Notes under the pieces: model-generated
What the model was told of the DNA's origin: nothing
Seen by the model: the letters and a program-made list of their open reading frames with translations, nothing else
Database searches by the model: none
Assembly: GCA_022828595.1 (NCBI GenBank)
Contig: JAKGHH010000008.1
Location: 23,738,378-23,802,377, forward strand
DNA from: Nelumbo lutea
Lineage: Eukaryota > Streptophyta > Magnoliopsida > Proteales > Nelumbonaceae
Direction: 5' to 3'
Length of the DNA stretch: 64,000 nt
In this document: positions 12,043-22,079 of the stretch, one piece after another
How positions within the stretch are numbered: position 1 is the stretch's first letter
Layout of the letters: the number at the start of each line of letters is the position of its first letter
Program-made: the position numbers and the translations under genes

Positions 12043-13374
12043 TCACAGGATTGGGGGAGGTGGAGTCTCCCATATATCAAACACATTCTCCTCACTGTGA
12101 AGGGCAAACAACCGATCGCCTCCTATTGAGAAATCGCAGATTGAACCTCCATAGCTCCTTCGGAGCCTAGACGTCAACACCCAATCTGGGCCAGAAAACA
12201 CAGAGACACAGTCGTTCATGGATGAGAAGAGCTGACCTCCATGCAATGCCAGCTTCGGATAGCATGGCTCATCAGGCATCTTCCCCTTCATCAACCGGCT
12301 TCTGGAGCTCCACCTGACGCTCGCTGCTGTGCTCCTTAAATCCATGAAACCCAGGTCCTCGTACTCATTTACCACACAAATAGAACTAGCCGTCTCCATT
12401 GCTATGGCATCACGGACTCTCTTTTCATCTACAGTTACAGGAGCCCCAAACCCAATGTCTGACCAGGACCAGACCATCCTCCTGTCTCTGAAATCCAGCA
12501 GGCTGATGTAGCAGTTGTCCTTTCTTGGAAACAAGGTTGCAACCAACAAACAGTTAGCCCGCTGGAGCCATTGAAGCTTGTCAGCATCACCAAGGGACCA
12601 ACCCAGAGGTTCATAAAAGAAATCAATCTGCTTCCCTGTCACCTGGTCCCATACTCCAATTCCATACTCATTGCTCCTACCTTTACAACTAGCAAATATC
12701 TTGTAATCTGGGCTGAAACTCAAGGCTCCAGCGGTGAAGCTTTTGACCTGGTTCTCATGACTCACCTGAAACTTGTACCTGAGCTCGCCTGTGGATGAGC
12801 TGAACAGACCCATCCCACCATCCCCACGGCCTAGCTTCTCGCAGGCACTGACCACTATGTTGTTAGAGTCGATCCACCCAGCATCGTTCACTATCTGATA
12901 ATCAAGACTAATTGGCTGGTGTTCTTCAAGCATCCAGTCATAGACGTGCACCATGCTGCCATGGGCGACACAACAGCCTCCATCAGGGCCTGCCCGGATT
13001 GCCGTGCCGTCGCCGGGTGCTCGACCCATTACAGAGCCGGCGAACTTGAGCCTGTTTCCATCAAATTGACCCCTCTTGGCAGTCCGTACACGGTCGAGCA
13101 GGCCATAGAAGAGGGCCTCGCGGTACAGCAGCTTTTCAGGTACGTTGGCAGGAATATGGAGCTCCCCGGTCCGGAGAAGGTCGAGAAGGACGGCAAAGCA
13201 CAAGGGATTTCGATCGATGAAGTACTCGCTGGCCCCGTCGGGTTGCAGGTTCCAGTTCTCGTCAAACATTGCTCCAAATAGCGAGTTACGGCCAGCGTTA
13301 GCCAGGGTCGTCCCTGTTGTCTCGAAGATCCTACCTCCAACATTAAACCTCACCCTGTCTCTCTGAATTCCCAT
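12043..13374 (-). CDS. BTB/POZ (KCTD-type) protein with WD40-like C-terminal region
   Basis: Single-exon gene encoding about 443 aa from the Met of MGIQRDRVRFNVGG. The frame stays open to an earlier ATG at 13401, which adds 9 residues (MSLSNFRQT). I chose the inner Met because plant relatives (the Arabidopsis At2g24240/At4g30940 type, about 441 aa) start MGIQ. Residues ~5-100 form a T1/KCTD-type BTB fold: VRFNVGGRIFETT, then TLANAGRNSLFGAMF, then the DRNPLCFAVLLDLLRTGEL segment. The rest (~120-440) has short WD/YVTN-like blades such as GVWDQVTGKQIDFF and ISLLDFRDRRMVWSW. Such proteins are thought to be CUL3 ubiquitin-ligase substrate adaptors; that role is inferred from family. The gene is more GC-rich than its surroundings, as expected of a coding exon, and shows no lesion. 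It ends tail to tail with FAD6. Confidence 0.9.
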   Translation of the reverse strand: MGIQRDRVRFNVGGRIFETTGTTLANAGRNSLFGAMFDENWNLQPDGASEYFIDRNPLCFAVLLDLLRTGELHIPANVPEKLLYREALFYGLLDRVRTAKRGQFDGNRLKFAGSVMGRAPGDGTAIRAGPDGGCCVAHGSMVHVYDWMLEEHQPISLDYQIVNDAGWIDSNNIVVSACEKLGRGDGGMGLFSSSTGELRYKFQVSHENQVKSFTAGALSFSPDYKIFASCKGRSNEYGIGVWDQVTGKQIDFFYEPLGWSLGDADKLQWLQRANCLLVATLFPRKDNCYISLLDFRDRRMVWSWSDIGFGAPVTVDEKRVRDAIAMETASSICVVNEYEDLGFMDLRSTAASVRWSSRSRLMKGKMPDEPCYPKLALHGGQLFSSMNDCVSVFSGPDWVLTSRLRRSYGGSICDFSIGGDRLFALHSEENVFDIWETPPPPIL

Positions 13375-13401
13375 GGTTTGCCGGAAATTTGAAAGACTCA
13401 A

Positions 13402-14986
13402 TTGGGCCTTATAGAAGGAAGATTACCGTGAAGTTGAGGAAATTAAATCACTGATGGTTGTAAAACGAGAAATACAGTGAAAACAGAGATATTTGTTGGA
13501 AGAAAATGAATATGTATCACCTGAAATGGGAGAAATGGATGAGATTCTTTGAAAAAGAAAATCTGATAATAAGTCTCTCCAATGTTGGAAAGCAACAATG
13601 GAAACAGGACATTGAACGAGAATCGCAGACTACGAAAAGAAATTAGCGGCCCTGGATAGGTTGAAAAACAAGCCCAGAAAAGATAAATATTTATTGATGA
13701 AATGAAATCGAAACCGAAACCGGCATCAATTACAGAAAGCCAGACGGGAAATTTTCATGTACGGGTTGGAAATCAAACAGAAGAATCGTATAGACACATG
13801 AAACACAAAACAGAGGATGTCGATGAACTAACAGGAGAAACACACCGAAACCGACGAACTGCGGTCTGGGTTTTGTAGAGGGAAGGATTTTGGATATGGG
13901 TTTTCATTTGCGCAGGATTTGGACGGGAGATTGGAATTTTGGAGCCTGTTAGATTTCAAAATTGACTCCACTCTCTCTCTATCTCCGGTCTGTCCCTGAT
14001 TTTCATCCGGTCTGGACAATTCCTTAAGCTTTACTTACGTCTTCGCTGGGCCGAGAAATTCAAGGGTCTTCGTCCTCCATATAGAGTCACCCCTCTCTCT
14101 CGTCCCTCCCCCCAAAAGAAAGCGTGTCGTGTGGGGTGAGTAGAGATCCTTCCAATTTTTATTTTGGACTCCACTATGAAATGACACAGAAATTGAGATT
14201 CTGATTAATTTCTTAATCAACAACACTTTTAAATCATGTTAACTACTAATCTAATGCTCTTGTTAGTTTACTTCAACTTTTCAATAGATATTTTAAAATT
14301 GAGAGGGAGTTTTTTCCTAGGTGGGTCATCCACTTCTCTAATCTCTAAAACAGTTTTTCCATCTTCAGGCCACCCAAAGGATGAAATTGACCAGTGACGT
14401 GGTCAATAAGATCACCTAGTAGATACGTAAACTCATTGTCCCTGTCCATGTCAGCTGCATTGCTGACTGGCTCTTGGATGCTTGATGCTTCATCTCTTTT
14501 AGGGCTCTACATGATATATGTTTGTCCAAATTAGTTACTGTTGAGGATGATGTAAATTCGATGGCTTTATAGTTGGACTGAATTATAAAATATAATTCTT
14601 GGATTGGATTTTTATGATTTACACAAAAATTAAGACAATTTAGTATTCATACTTAAAATTTAATTTATATAGTCAGTTTGGTTGATATACAGTACTGTTA
14701 AAGTCATTTTTAGTTGATAATATTATTAATAACATATAATATTGATTTTAAATAGAAGGGATTAGTGAAACAAGGTCCATGTAGCCGATCTCATAGTTGG
14801 AATAAGGCATAGATGATAATGATATAATATTTTGATCATTTTGAGTATTAACTTATTCATGTTAATCAATATCTAATTGCAATACGAATACGATTACAAT
14901 CAACGATAAATCTAATGGATAAGATTCGATTTAAGTCTGAATTTGGATGGATCTATTGGCGCAATCCATCAGAATTTCCCCTTAAC
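13402..14986. other. 5' leader and upstream region of the BTB gene
   Basis: Bases next to the start should be 5' leader. CT-rich tracts on the plus strand near 13970-14110 (GA-rich in gene orientation) are common in plant core promoters. Beyond ~14200 the DNA becomes AT-rich and featureless. I could not place a TATA box with confidence. Confidence 0.4.
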
Positions 14987-14989
14987 TCA

Positions 14990-15321
14990 AGGAGGCGTTC
15001 TTTTTTTGGATTTTGAGAGGGGAGAAAGTTGGTCAATGGGATTTGGATTCCCATTGACCAAGAATCTCATGTTCTTTTTTTTTTAGATTTATGTGAGGAC
15101 CAGGGAAAGTTTATTTTTCTGGGTATCACCCATCTCCTAGGTGGGTAAATAACTTTCCCACCTAAGGGAAAGTTGTCAACACTTGAATGAGACAAAAATA
15201 TCCCTTTTAATAAATGGATTTTTATGGCTAAAATGGTCATTGCCTTATTTATATGAGAAATAAAGAACATGGGTAAATGCACTTACTTGGATAACTAACT
15301 TTCCGAAAAGCAAATGGGGCC
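14990..15321. mobile_element. PIF/Harbinger-type MITE, 332 bp
   Basis: One of several related elements in the window that share 'gagaaagttggtcaatggg' near one end and 'gggtaaatgcac' near the other. The left end is GGAGGCGTTC and the right end GGGGCC followed by TAA. The 3-base flanks are CAA and TAA, so the duplication looks mutated at one base. It has no coding capacity. Confidence 0.6.
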
Positions 15322-15412
15322 TAAATGTTAGATGTGTCTTGTTCTGGGAACTCATGTGATTGTGATGGAGGTGGGATTATTAGAGATAACAGTGTACAAC
15401 AGAATACACTTA

Positions 15413-15857
15413 GACCCAAGCCCGAGCCCGGCCTGACCATCGGGTCTAGGTTTTGAGCCCAAAGCCCGAGTCTGAGCTCGAGCCCAGCCAGAAATTTGAA
15501 AATATTTTTTTTTATTCAATAAAAAGTATTTTATTTATATTAAAAACCTTCAAAACTCAAAAATAATAAACATCTCACTATTACTTGGAAAAAAGAGAGA
15601 AGAAAAACAAAGAAAAAATATTGTATATATATATATATATATTTATTAAATAAAATATATTTATTATTATTATTTTATATATACTACCAAGTAAGGCTCG
15701 GGCTCGGGCTGGGCTTTTTTTGAGAAAGCCTAAGCTCGGCCTAAAAAATTCAAACCCGGTACTTTAGGCCTGAACTAGAACCCTTGGGCCTAAAATAATG
15801 ACCAAGCCTGACTTATATCAGACCGGGCGGAGTATTGGGCTCGGGCTATTCGGCCAA
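15413..15857. mobile_element. MITE-like element with GC-rich inverted ends
   Basis: The left side carries 'aagcccgagcccggcctga' and the right side carries the inverse type 'gctcgggctcgggctgggc' and 'attgggctcgggct', around a strongly AT-rich core with a TA run near 15625. GC-rich inverted sub-ends with an AT core fit a non-autonomous DNA transposon. I could not fix the exact ends or a target duplication. Confidence 0.5.
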
Positions 15858-15875
15858 TATGGCACATCAATGTAG

Positions 15876-16281
15876 GCTGAGTATTGGGCGCTTCTAGATG
15901 GCTTAAATCATTGCTATAGCAGGGGATTAACAGAAGTAAAAATAGAAACTGATAACAAAGTTATCGTAAATATCCTCATTAGTTCTCAGTAGCCTCCTTG
16001 GTGCATCACTTTCGATGAGGTATAAAGAATATCTTGCAAATTTAGGTATTGAAGAAAGGAGATATCATGTGTTCAATTGCCCCACTTAGCTTCCTCATGA
16101 TCTCTTAACCTATTTGAGAGAGACTGCCAATCTTTAGAATTGATTAATGAGGTGTTTATGGAATTTTGTTTATTTTCTTCAGTTTTGTGTAGTACCGAAG
16201 GAAGTGTGGGCTACGTCCTCCCTTGTAAATGATTTTTTGTTGTTGATTGATTAATAAAGTTTGGGGTTGAAAAAAAAAATT
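15876..16281 (+). pseudogene. LINE 3' end: decayed RNase H domain and poly(A) tail
   Basis: From 15876 the frame reads AEYWALLDGLNHCYSRG and then VKIETDNKVIVNILI. This is the RNase H-like fold at the end of plant LINE (and related reverse transcriptase) proteins, with the AE..AL and E.D motifs kept. Stop codons follow from about 16011, so it is dead. An AATAAAG near 16253 and an A run at about 16272-16280 fit the poly(A) tail of a 5'-truncated LINE insertion. Only the last ~400 bases remain. Confidence 0.68.
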
Positions 16282-16335
16282 GAATTTAGATGTACCTATA
16301 TTTGATTCCATCTGCAGCCCTATTTTATTCACTTA

Positions 16336-16457
16336 GGTTCTGTTTGGTTTGAAGAAAAAAATAAGAAAGAAATAGATAAGAAAACCTTTAAATCTTGTAT
16401 AGATTTTCTTGTCTTTCCGTTCCCTTCCTTACCTTTTCCTTCAAACCAAATATATCC
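16336..16457. mobile_element. Small Tourist-like hairpin MITE
   Basis: Left end GGTTCTGTTTGGTTTGAAG and right end CTTCAAACCAAATATATCC are near reverse complements, with polypurine and polypyrimidine arms. It resembles the element in FAD6 intron 7 (9025-9127). Flanks are TTA and TAA, so the target duplication is not exact. Confidence 0.6.
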
Positions 16458-16459
16458 TA

Positions 16460-17380
16460 AGGCACTTGCTTATAGCTGAAGTTTCAAAACTGAATGACTT
16501 GTTGCTAAGTAGTTTCAGTGGCTAAGCAGACCTTTAAGCTCTTAAAGTTCAAAAATCTTCAATTAAAAAATAATGATTCTATTAATGATATAGCTTTCTT
16601 GTTTTCCACCTGTAATTTGTACGGAGACTTACGGTGATGTAGCAAGCATGTGAAGGCATTCGGTATCACCATGCAAGCTGTTGCATGAAAGGAGAGCATT
16701 CTGAATTTCTTCACACACCCAACTGGTGTATCAGATCTGTTGTTTCACTTGATCATAAAAATAATTCATGTATTATTTAAATTAAACTGATATCTCTGTT
16801 GCCTCTTATGTGTGATTATTATCAATTTATATTATAATAATGAAATCAGTGTTTGTTATTGTTAGAATCTTCTCTGTAAACTGACACAGCTAGTTAGCTG
16901 ACAATTTATCATGTTTATATTTATCATCATCATCATATCCTGAAAATATATAATAAAAATGGTTATTTTTGTATATTGTTTTGAACAAAATTTACTCAAA
17001 GTTATGAGGAAATGAATAAAATGGTCCATGGAGTAATGTTGGATTAATAAAATTTCATGGTGTTTTCTGTTAGAATTACTCTGAATAATAGTGTAGAAAG
17101 AAAATTTAAGTATAAAAAGGGAATATTTGGATCTCTCTCCCTTTATATCTGTGACTGATTAGGCAGTTTTTGATCATCTGATGCATTATTGTTTGGTCTA
17201 TAGGGCTCATCCTTCTTTAAAAGGGCTTGACAGCTTTTCTCATCATTCCACTTCTATTGAATGTAAAAAGGAATTAAACATAAATAAATAAACTATTGGG
17301 AAAAAGGAGTGAAAACAACAATAGAACTTTGGATTACTTATCAAATGCATTGTTTGAACTTATACTGAAATTAAATAATA
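16460..17380. other. Intergenic DNA, nothing recognised
   Basis: AT-rich, many stops in all frames, no repeat structure that I could define. Confidence 0.4.
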
Positions 17381-17383
17381 GGG

Positions 17384-17922
17384 TAAAATATAAAAACCTT
17401 CTTGAAGTCTCTGACAATCATATAAATCTCCTATATAGTTTCATTTTAGCAAATACCTCCCCTGAACTTTTGAGAAATTCAACAAAAACCTCCCTTCCGT
17501 TACCGTCCTAGATAGAAAATATTAGACTGATGCACCAGTTTTTTCCAAATATCTATTCTACCCTTTTATAAATCATTTTACATGCAAAATTACTGAAACA
17601 ATCCTGTTTTTACTCGTCAAAAACCTCCTTTAACAATCATCTCAGTAATTTTATATACAAAATTACTGAAATACGTATTTTTGTTGAATTAAAATGGGAT
17701 TATTTTAGTAACTTTGTATATAAAATAATTTATAAAAGGGTAGAATGGGTATTTGAAAAAAAACCGGTGCATCAGTCTAATGTTTTCGATCCATCTGAGA
17801 CGATGACAGAAGGGAGGTTTTTGTTGAATTTCTCAAAATTCAAGAAGGCATTTGTTAAAATAAAACTATAGGGGAGGTTTTTAAGATTGTCAAAAACTTT
17901 AGAGGAGGTTTTTGTATTTTAA
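17384..17922. repeat. Long-arm foldback element (~540 bp, arms ~240 bp)
   Basis: The left arm (about 17384-17625) and the right arm (about 17680-17922) are reverse complements over almost their whole length. Matching landmarks are 'aaattcaacaaaaacctccc', 'attagactgatgcacc' and 'attctacccttttataaat'. Only ~60 bases lie between the arms. This is the shape of a long-TIR Mutator-like or foldback MITE. A transcript across it would form a long hairpin, a possible source of small RNAs. I did not find a clear target duplication. Confidence 0.8.
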
Positions 17923-18179
17923 TATGATTCATAAGGATTGTGTTATTTTCATTATAATTGCGATACAATTAGCATTGCTTTTTTTATTCTTCTTTTATGG
18001 AGAACAAACCTTTTATACTATTATTATTTAACAGCCATTCTCTTAACTGTTAATGGTTCCCTAAAGATCTTGCTTGAGTAAGATTTTTTTTTTTCTACCT
18101 GATGTTGGATATATATATCTTTGTTTATTTATTTACTTTTTTTTGTTGCATTTTGGGTTGATTATAATAAATTTCTATT

Positions 18180-18670
18180 TCAACTAAAACATCAAGGGTT
18201 TGTAGGATTGGAATTGGAATTAAAATTGGAATCGCCTATTCCAAATGCTATTTGGTTCATAAGAGAATTGCAGTTGGATTTGGTGTATAGGAAACCGGAT
18301 TGGATCAGGCGGATGGATTGATTAAACCATGACCAGGGGCCCTGGCCAGTTTGGTTGCACTCCAAGAACTAGAAGTCTAGAATTGCTAAAACCCAGTAAA
18401 AACCGGTTGACCGATTGGTTTAACAAAAAAAACCAATGAACAGAATCCTATTGATTAAACCATGACCAGGGGCCCTGGCCAGTTTAGGAATTCTTTACTT
18501 TTTGAGAAACTCTGGAATGAGAATCTCATTCCTACACTAGTGGAGGGGGGACTGGAATGGGCATTCCCCCAAACGGGGGAATCCCATTCCACCAAGAATG
18601 GGAATCGAAATCCTATTTCAACCAAACAAACAATTAGACCATTTTGATTTCGACTCCAAGCACCTATTTG
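18180..18670. repeat. Nested MITE-like repeat with an internal 36-bp duplication
   Basis: Outer parts contain 'ggaattggaatt' and 'gaatgg' phrases shared with 25434-26116, 40790-40945 and 57285-57455. The interior has an 'accggttgaccgattggtt' phrase of another repeat type. A 36-base stretch at 18317-18352 recurs identically at 18450-18485 and contains a ccaggggccctgg near-palindrome. The boundaries are approximate. Confidence 0.5.
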
Positions 18671-19200
18671 GGGGAATCAACCAAACCCCAAATTTGATGT
18701 TTCTCCCATGCATGTATTTTTCTAGTTAAGATGACACTCATATACATATTTCTCATAAATTTATATCAATCCACTCAAAACACAAGGCTAACAAAATGAT
18801 TTCTTTTCTCCTTGTTTTTTTTTTCTAATTTTGAGTATATTTCATTTTATAAAATATTGAAATTAATGTCATTTTAGCAACTAATAAGCATGCACGTGGC
18901 AATTCTAGATAATGATAATGATAGTAATAATGTATCAAAAAATTATATTAATGTGTATTTTTTATTTTTTTATTTTTCTTATTAATATGATGAAGATTAC
19001 AAAATCCAAATTTGATTACATAAAACACCTGCAAATATCATTGAATTGAGTTGTGAAGTTTCAAATATCATTGATAGGTCTATCTACTTGGCTAGATTCT
19101 TCTTTTTGCAATGCTTTATCTTTTTGGTGTATCTTTTTTTGTGTTCATTTATCAAAGAAATGTAAAATTTAAATAGAGGAAATTGAATAAGGTGAATGAT
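18671..19200. other. AT-rich intergenic DNA, nothing recognised
   Basis: No gene, repeat border or RNA gene could be supported. Confidence 0.4.
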
Positions 19201-19735
19201 ATTGTTTGATCCGAGTTGTGCCGAGCTGAACACACAACGTATAGTCTTGCCAACTATACGAGGTTAAGGTGGAAGGATGAGGCTGTGCACTGTAGTTTGC
19301 AAGCACAGAAAGAATCAGAGGCCTAAGGAATTTATCCTCAGGTAGGCACTCTGATGCTCAAGTTGGTAACGAAGATACAGAGAGAGAGAGAGAGAGAGTG
19401 GGGGAGAGAGAGAGAATGATTGGGCCGAGTAGGTAGAGAACTGGTCCAAGCCAAGGAGAATAATGTGTGCTAGATCCTAGAGAGCTTACCTTGAGGGGAG
19501 ATGCCTTTATATAAACTGAACACTTGTGTTATAGTTGAATGAGGTACCCATTGAGGTTCTCGGAAGGTCCCATTCTCCCCATTGGGCCACGTTTCCTTGT
19601 CCGTGCATAACTCTACTTCCTTGCGAGGCCTTTCTGTGATATGGTTGTGGTGATGTATGCCAAACATGGTCCGAAGTCACTAGCCACAGAGGCAGATCAC
19701 GTAGCAGCTTCGACCAGTTAAGGCATCACTCGAAT
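19201..19735 (-). mobile_element. Possible solo LTR fragment
   Basis: A GC-richer block in AT-rich DNA. On the minus strand it has a TTTATATAAAG TATA-like element (near 19506-19516) and a layout like the LTRs at 52.7 and 55.6 kb, where 'taccttga' and 'gcctttatata' occur in the same order. Edges tgtttgatcc and ggcatca would give TG...CA ends on the minus strand. No 5-bp target duplication or internal region was found. A GA microsatellite interrupts it at 19379-19413. Confidence 0.4.
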
Positions 19736-19740
19736 AGTGA

Positions 19741-21338
19741 ACAAATAGTAGTTCAATTTACAATTTAAACATCACAATTAAATGGGGACTAATTTCAAAA
19801 TTGAATATTTTAGTTAAAATAATGTTCCATAATCTTATTCATATTTTTAATAATGGCGTAAATATAGAATTATAGATGTGTTCAATTTTTTCTATAATCT
19901 TTTTGTATTTCTGTGTAAAAATAATTCTATATGTCACACTTACTTCTTGTTTAATATGATAACTATATGATATTATACATGTGCTTGAATATTCATTTGC
20001 AAAATTTATGTTTTTTTTTGTTTATTTTGTTTATTTTTATATTTTATTTATTTATTTATTTATGACATTAAACACTAATTTGACCAAAAAGTTGAACTAT
20101 TGATATTTGCTAAACAGTAAAATAATTTCATTTTTGCTTAGTTCTAAATTATGTATTTAATTAGCATTATCAATTAAAACAATTATTGTTCATTACACTT
20201 ATTTTTTAATTTCATTAATAAAATTATCATAAATATGTCAAAATTTTTCTACATTTTGTAATTTTTTATATTTATTTCTATTTTAAAAAAAAATATTACT
20301 TAATTATAACTATATAAGTTAACCAATTTGATTTGGATGGTTGAATTTCTTATCCACCACTTTGATAAAGAATGGTTTTGTTATTGAGTTAGTTTTAAAA
20401 TATACCCGTTTATATTATTAATAATATTGGCATAGAACTAATTAATATTATTTATTAGTGAAAAATAACTTAATATAGAATTTAATAAGAGAAAATGGGA
20501 GTTAATACTTTAAGTTATAACACTTAATGAGAGGGGATTAAATGAGGTGAAAATTAATAATTGAAGTTACATTTCCAATCCTTACAATTAGATATGCACT
20601 AAATACACAAATATGAGCACTTTAGTAACCATTAAAGTTAGCATTAAAGGTACAATCAAATAACCTTTATACCCTTTCTCAAACAATGAAATAAGGGATA
20701 ATTTTAACCCTATAGATTAGCAGATGAACTCCATAATGACTTCTAGAATGAGCTTTAGACTGCATCTTAATTGTAATGACTTCCGTCGGATGGGACCCGA
20801 ACTATTGACAACCCTATAGTGATAAATGAGAAGGTAAATTAAGTCTTAAATTTGGAGCTGTAACAATTCCGGCCACTGCCACTAACCACTTGCAGTACTG
20901 TATTAGTTTCAAAGGATCAATGGGGGAAGTTTCTTTCTTTATTTAATAAGAATAAAAAAAAAGAAGAAGAAAAGAACAGCTTTCCAGAGAAAGGGATTTA
21001 ATTAAAGCAATTCAGAATCTTGCATTTGGAATCTGAGGAGGCAAACTGAACAGATTCCACATGTTCACCACATCACCCCTCTTTACCAATTTGCTGGCCT
21101 CAGCCTTAGCACAGCAAGACCCCATACCTACCTCCTACCACTTGCAAACAAAATCTTTCTAATTTATGATTCTCTCAAGTGTGAACAATTTGAAATTCAA
21201 CTGATCTCGAATAGTGGAAACTGGATGATGGCACTAAAGGGCCTAAGCTTTGTTTTATATTGATGATCCACATTGGTCACATCATCCATCCATTTAACTA
21301 AAAGTGGCTTAATTTGTAATTAGTATAAATACAAATAT
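19741..21338. other. AT-rich intergenic DNA, nothing recognised
   Basis: Very AT-rich with many short stops in all frames. I see no gene or clear element border. Confidence 0.4.
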
Positions 21339-21638
21339 GTACAGTGTAAATAGAAATTCCAGAAATAATATGGACAGTACATATTTGTATTTGTATTCTT
21401 CTCAAACTGGGCCTAATGAAACTTCTCTTATCATGCTATTGTATTTCATGATGGCCCTTTGGAACTGCCTGTGTGGTAAAATCCTATGGCAATGAGAATA
21501 AGCCATGAGGAACGTAACCTGTAAAGATAGCACAGGTGGAGAAAGGGCCAAGAGGGTGCCAATGCCACATTTTAGTTTTTTAAAAGGTTTTTCTCTCATT
21601 AGCATGTAAGCATTTCCAGCTCCACCTTTTGTTCTTTA

Positions 21639-21897
21639 GGCTGTGTTTGTAATGTAAATAAATTTGTGCTGATGCAAAACTATGACAGTATAAATGATTT
21701 GATTGTAAATTTTGACCTATTTTTGTTTCAAAGTTTAACTTATCTTGTTTGATTGTAGGACAAATAAAGTAAATTAAGACATGAAGTAGAACAAAGTCCA
21801 GTCCAAAAAAAATTAAATAAGAATTTGCATTTTTTCATTTACAGTCTTATGCATTTGTATTAGTACAAATAAAATTACACTGCAACCAAATATAATC
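21639..21897. mobile_element. PIF/Harbinger-type MITE, 259 bp
   Basis: Left end GGCTGTGTTTGTAATGTAA and right end (reverse complement) GATTATATTTGGTTGCAGTG, with TTA on both sides (21636-21638 and 21898-21900). The right TTA is also the left TTA of the next element, so the two sit head to tail with one shared target triplet. Confidence 0.6.
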
Positions 21898-21900
21898 TTA

Positions 21901-21987
21901 GGCTCAATTTAAAAAGAATACAAATACATTCAAAATACAAGGTTTTGCATTTATCATATTTATATTGTACTCCTTTCAAATTGAGCT
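21901..21987. mobile_element. 87-bp hairpin MITE adjoining the previous one
   Basis: Inverted ends GGCTCAATTT and AAATTGAGCT, continuing into 'aaagaatac' against 'gtactccttt', flanked by TTA at 21898-21900 and 21988-21990. The centre is AT-rich. Very short, Tourist-like. Confidence 0.66.
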
Positions 21988-22079
21988 TTAGAGGGCTAAC
22001 ATTCTTTTATCAGCTAAGCATCACCTACCAAAAATGAAAAATCAGTATCTCAAGTAAAACAAAATATACTCATGAAGGG

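Noticed and set aside
13029..13343. Other open frames inside the BTB gene
   Set aside because: Frame shadows of a GC-rich coding exon.
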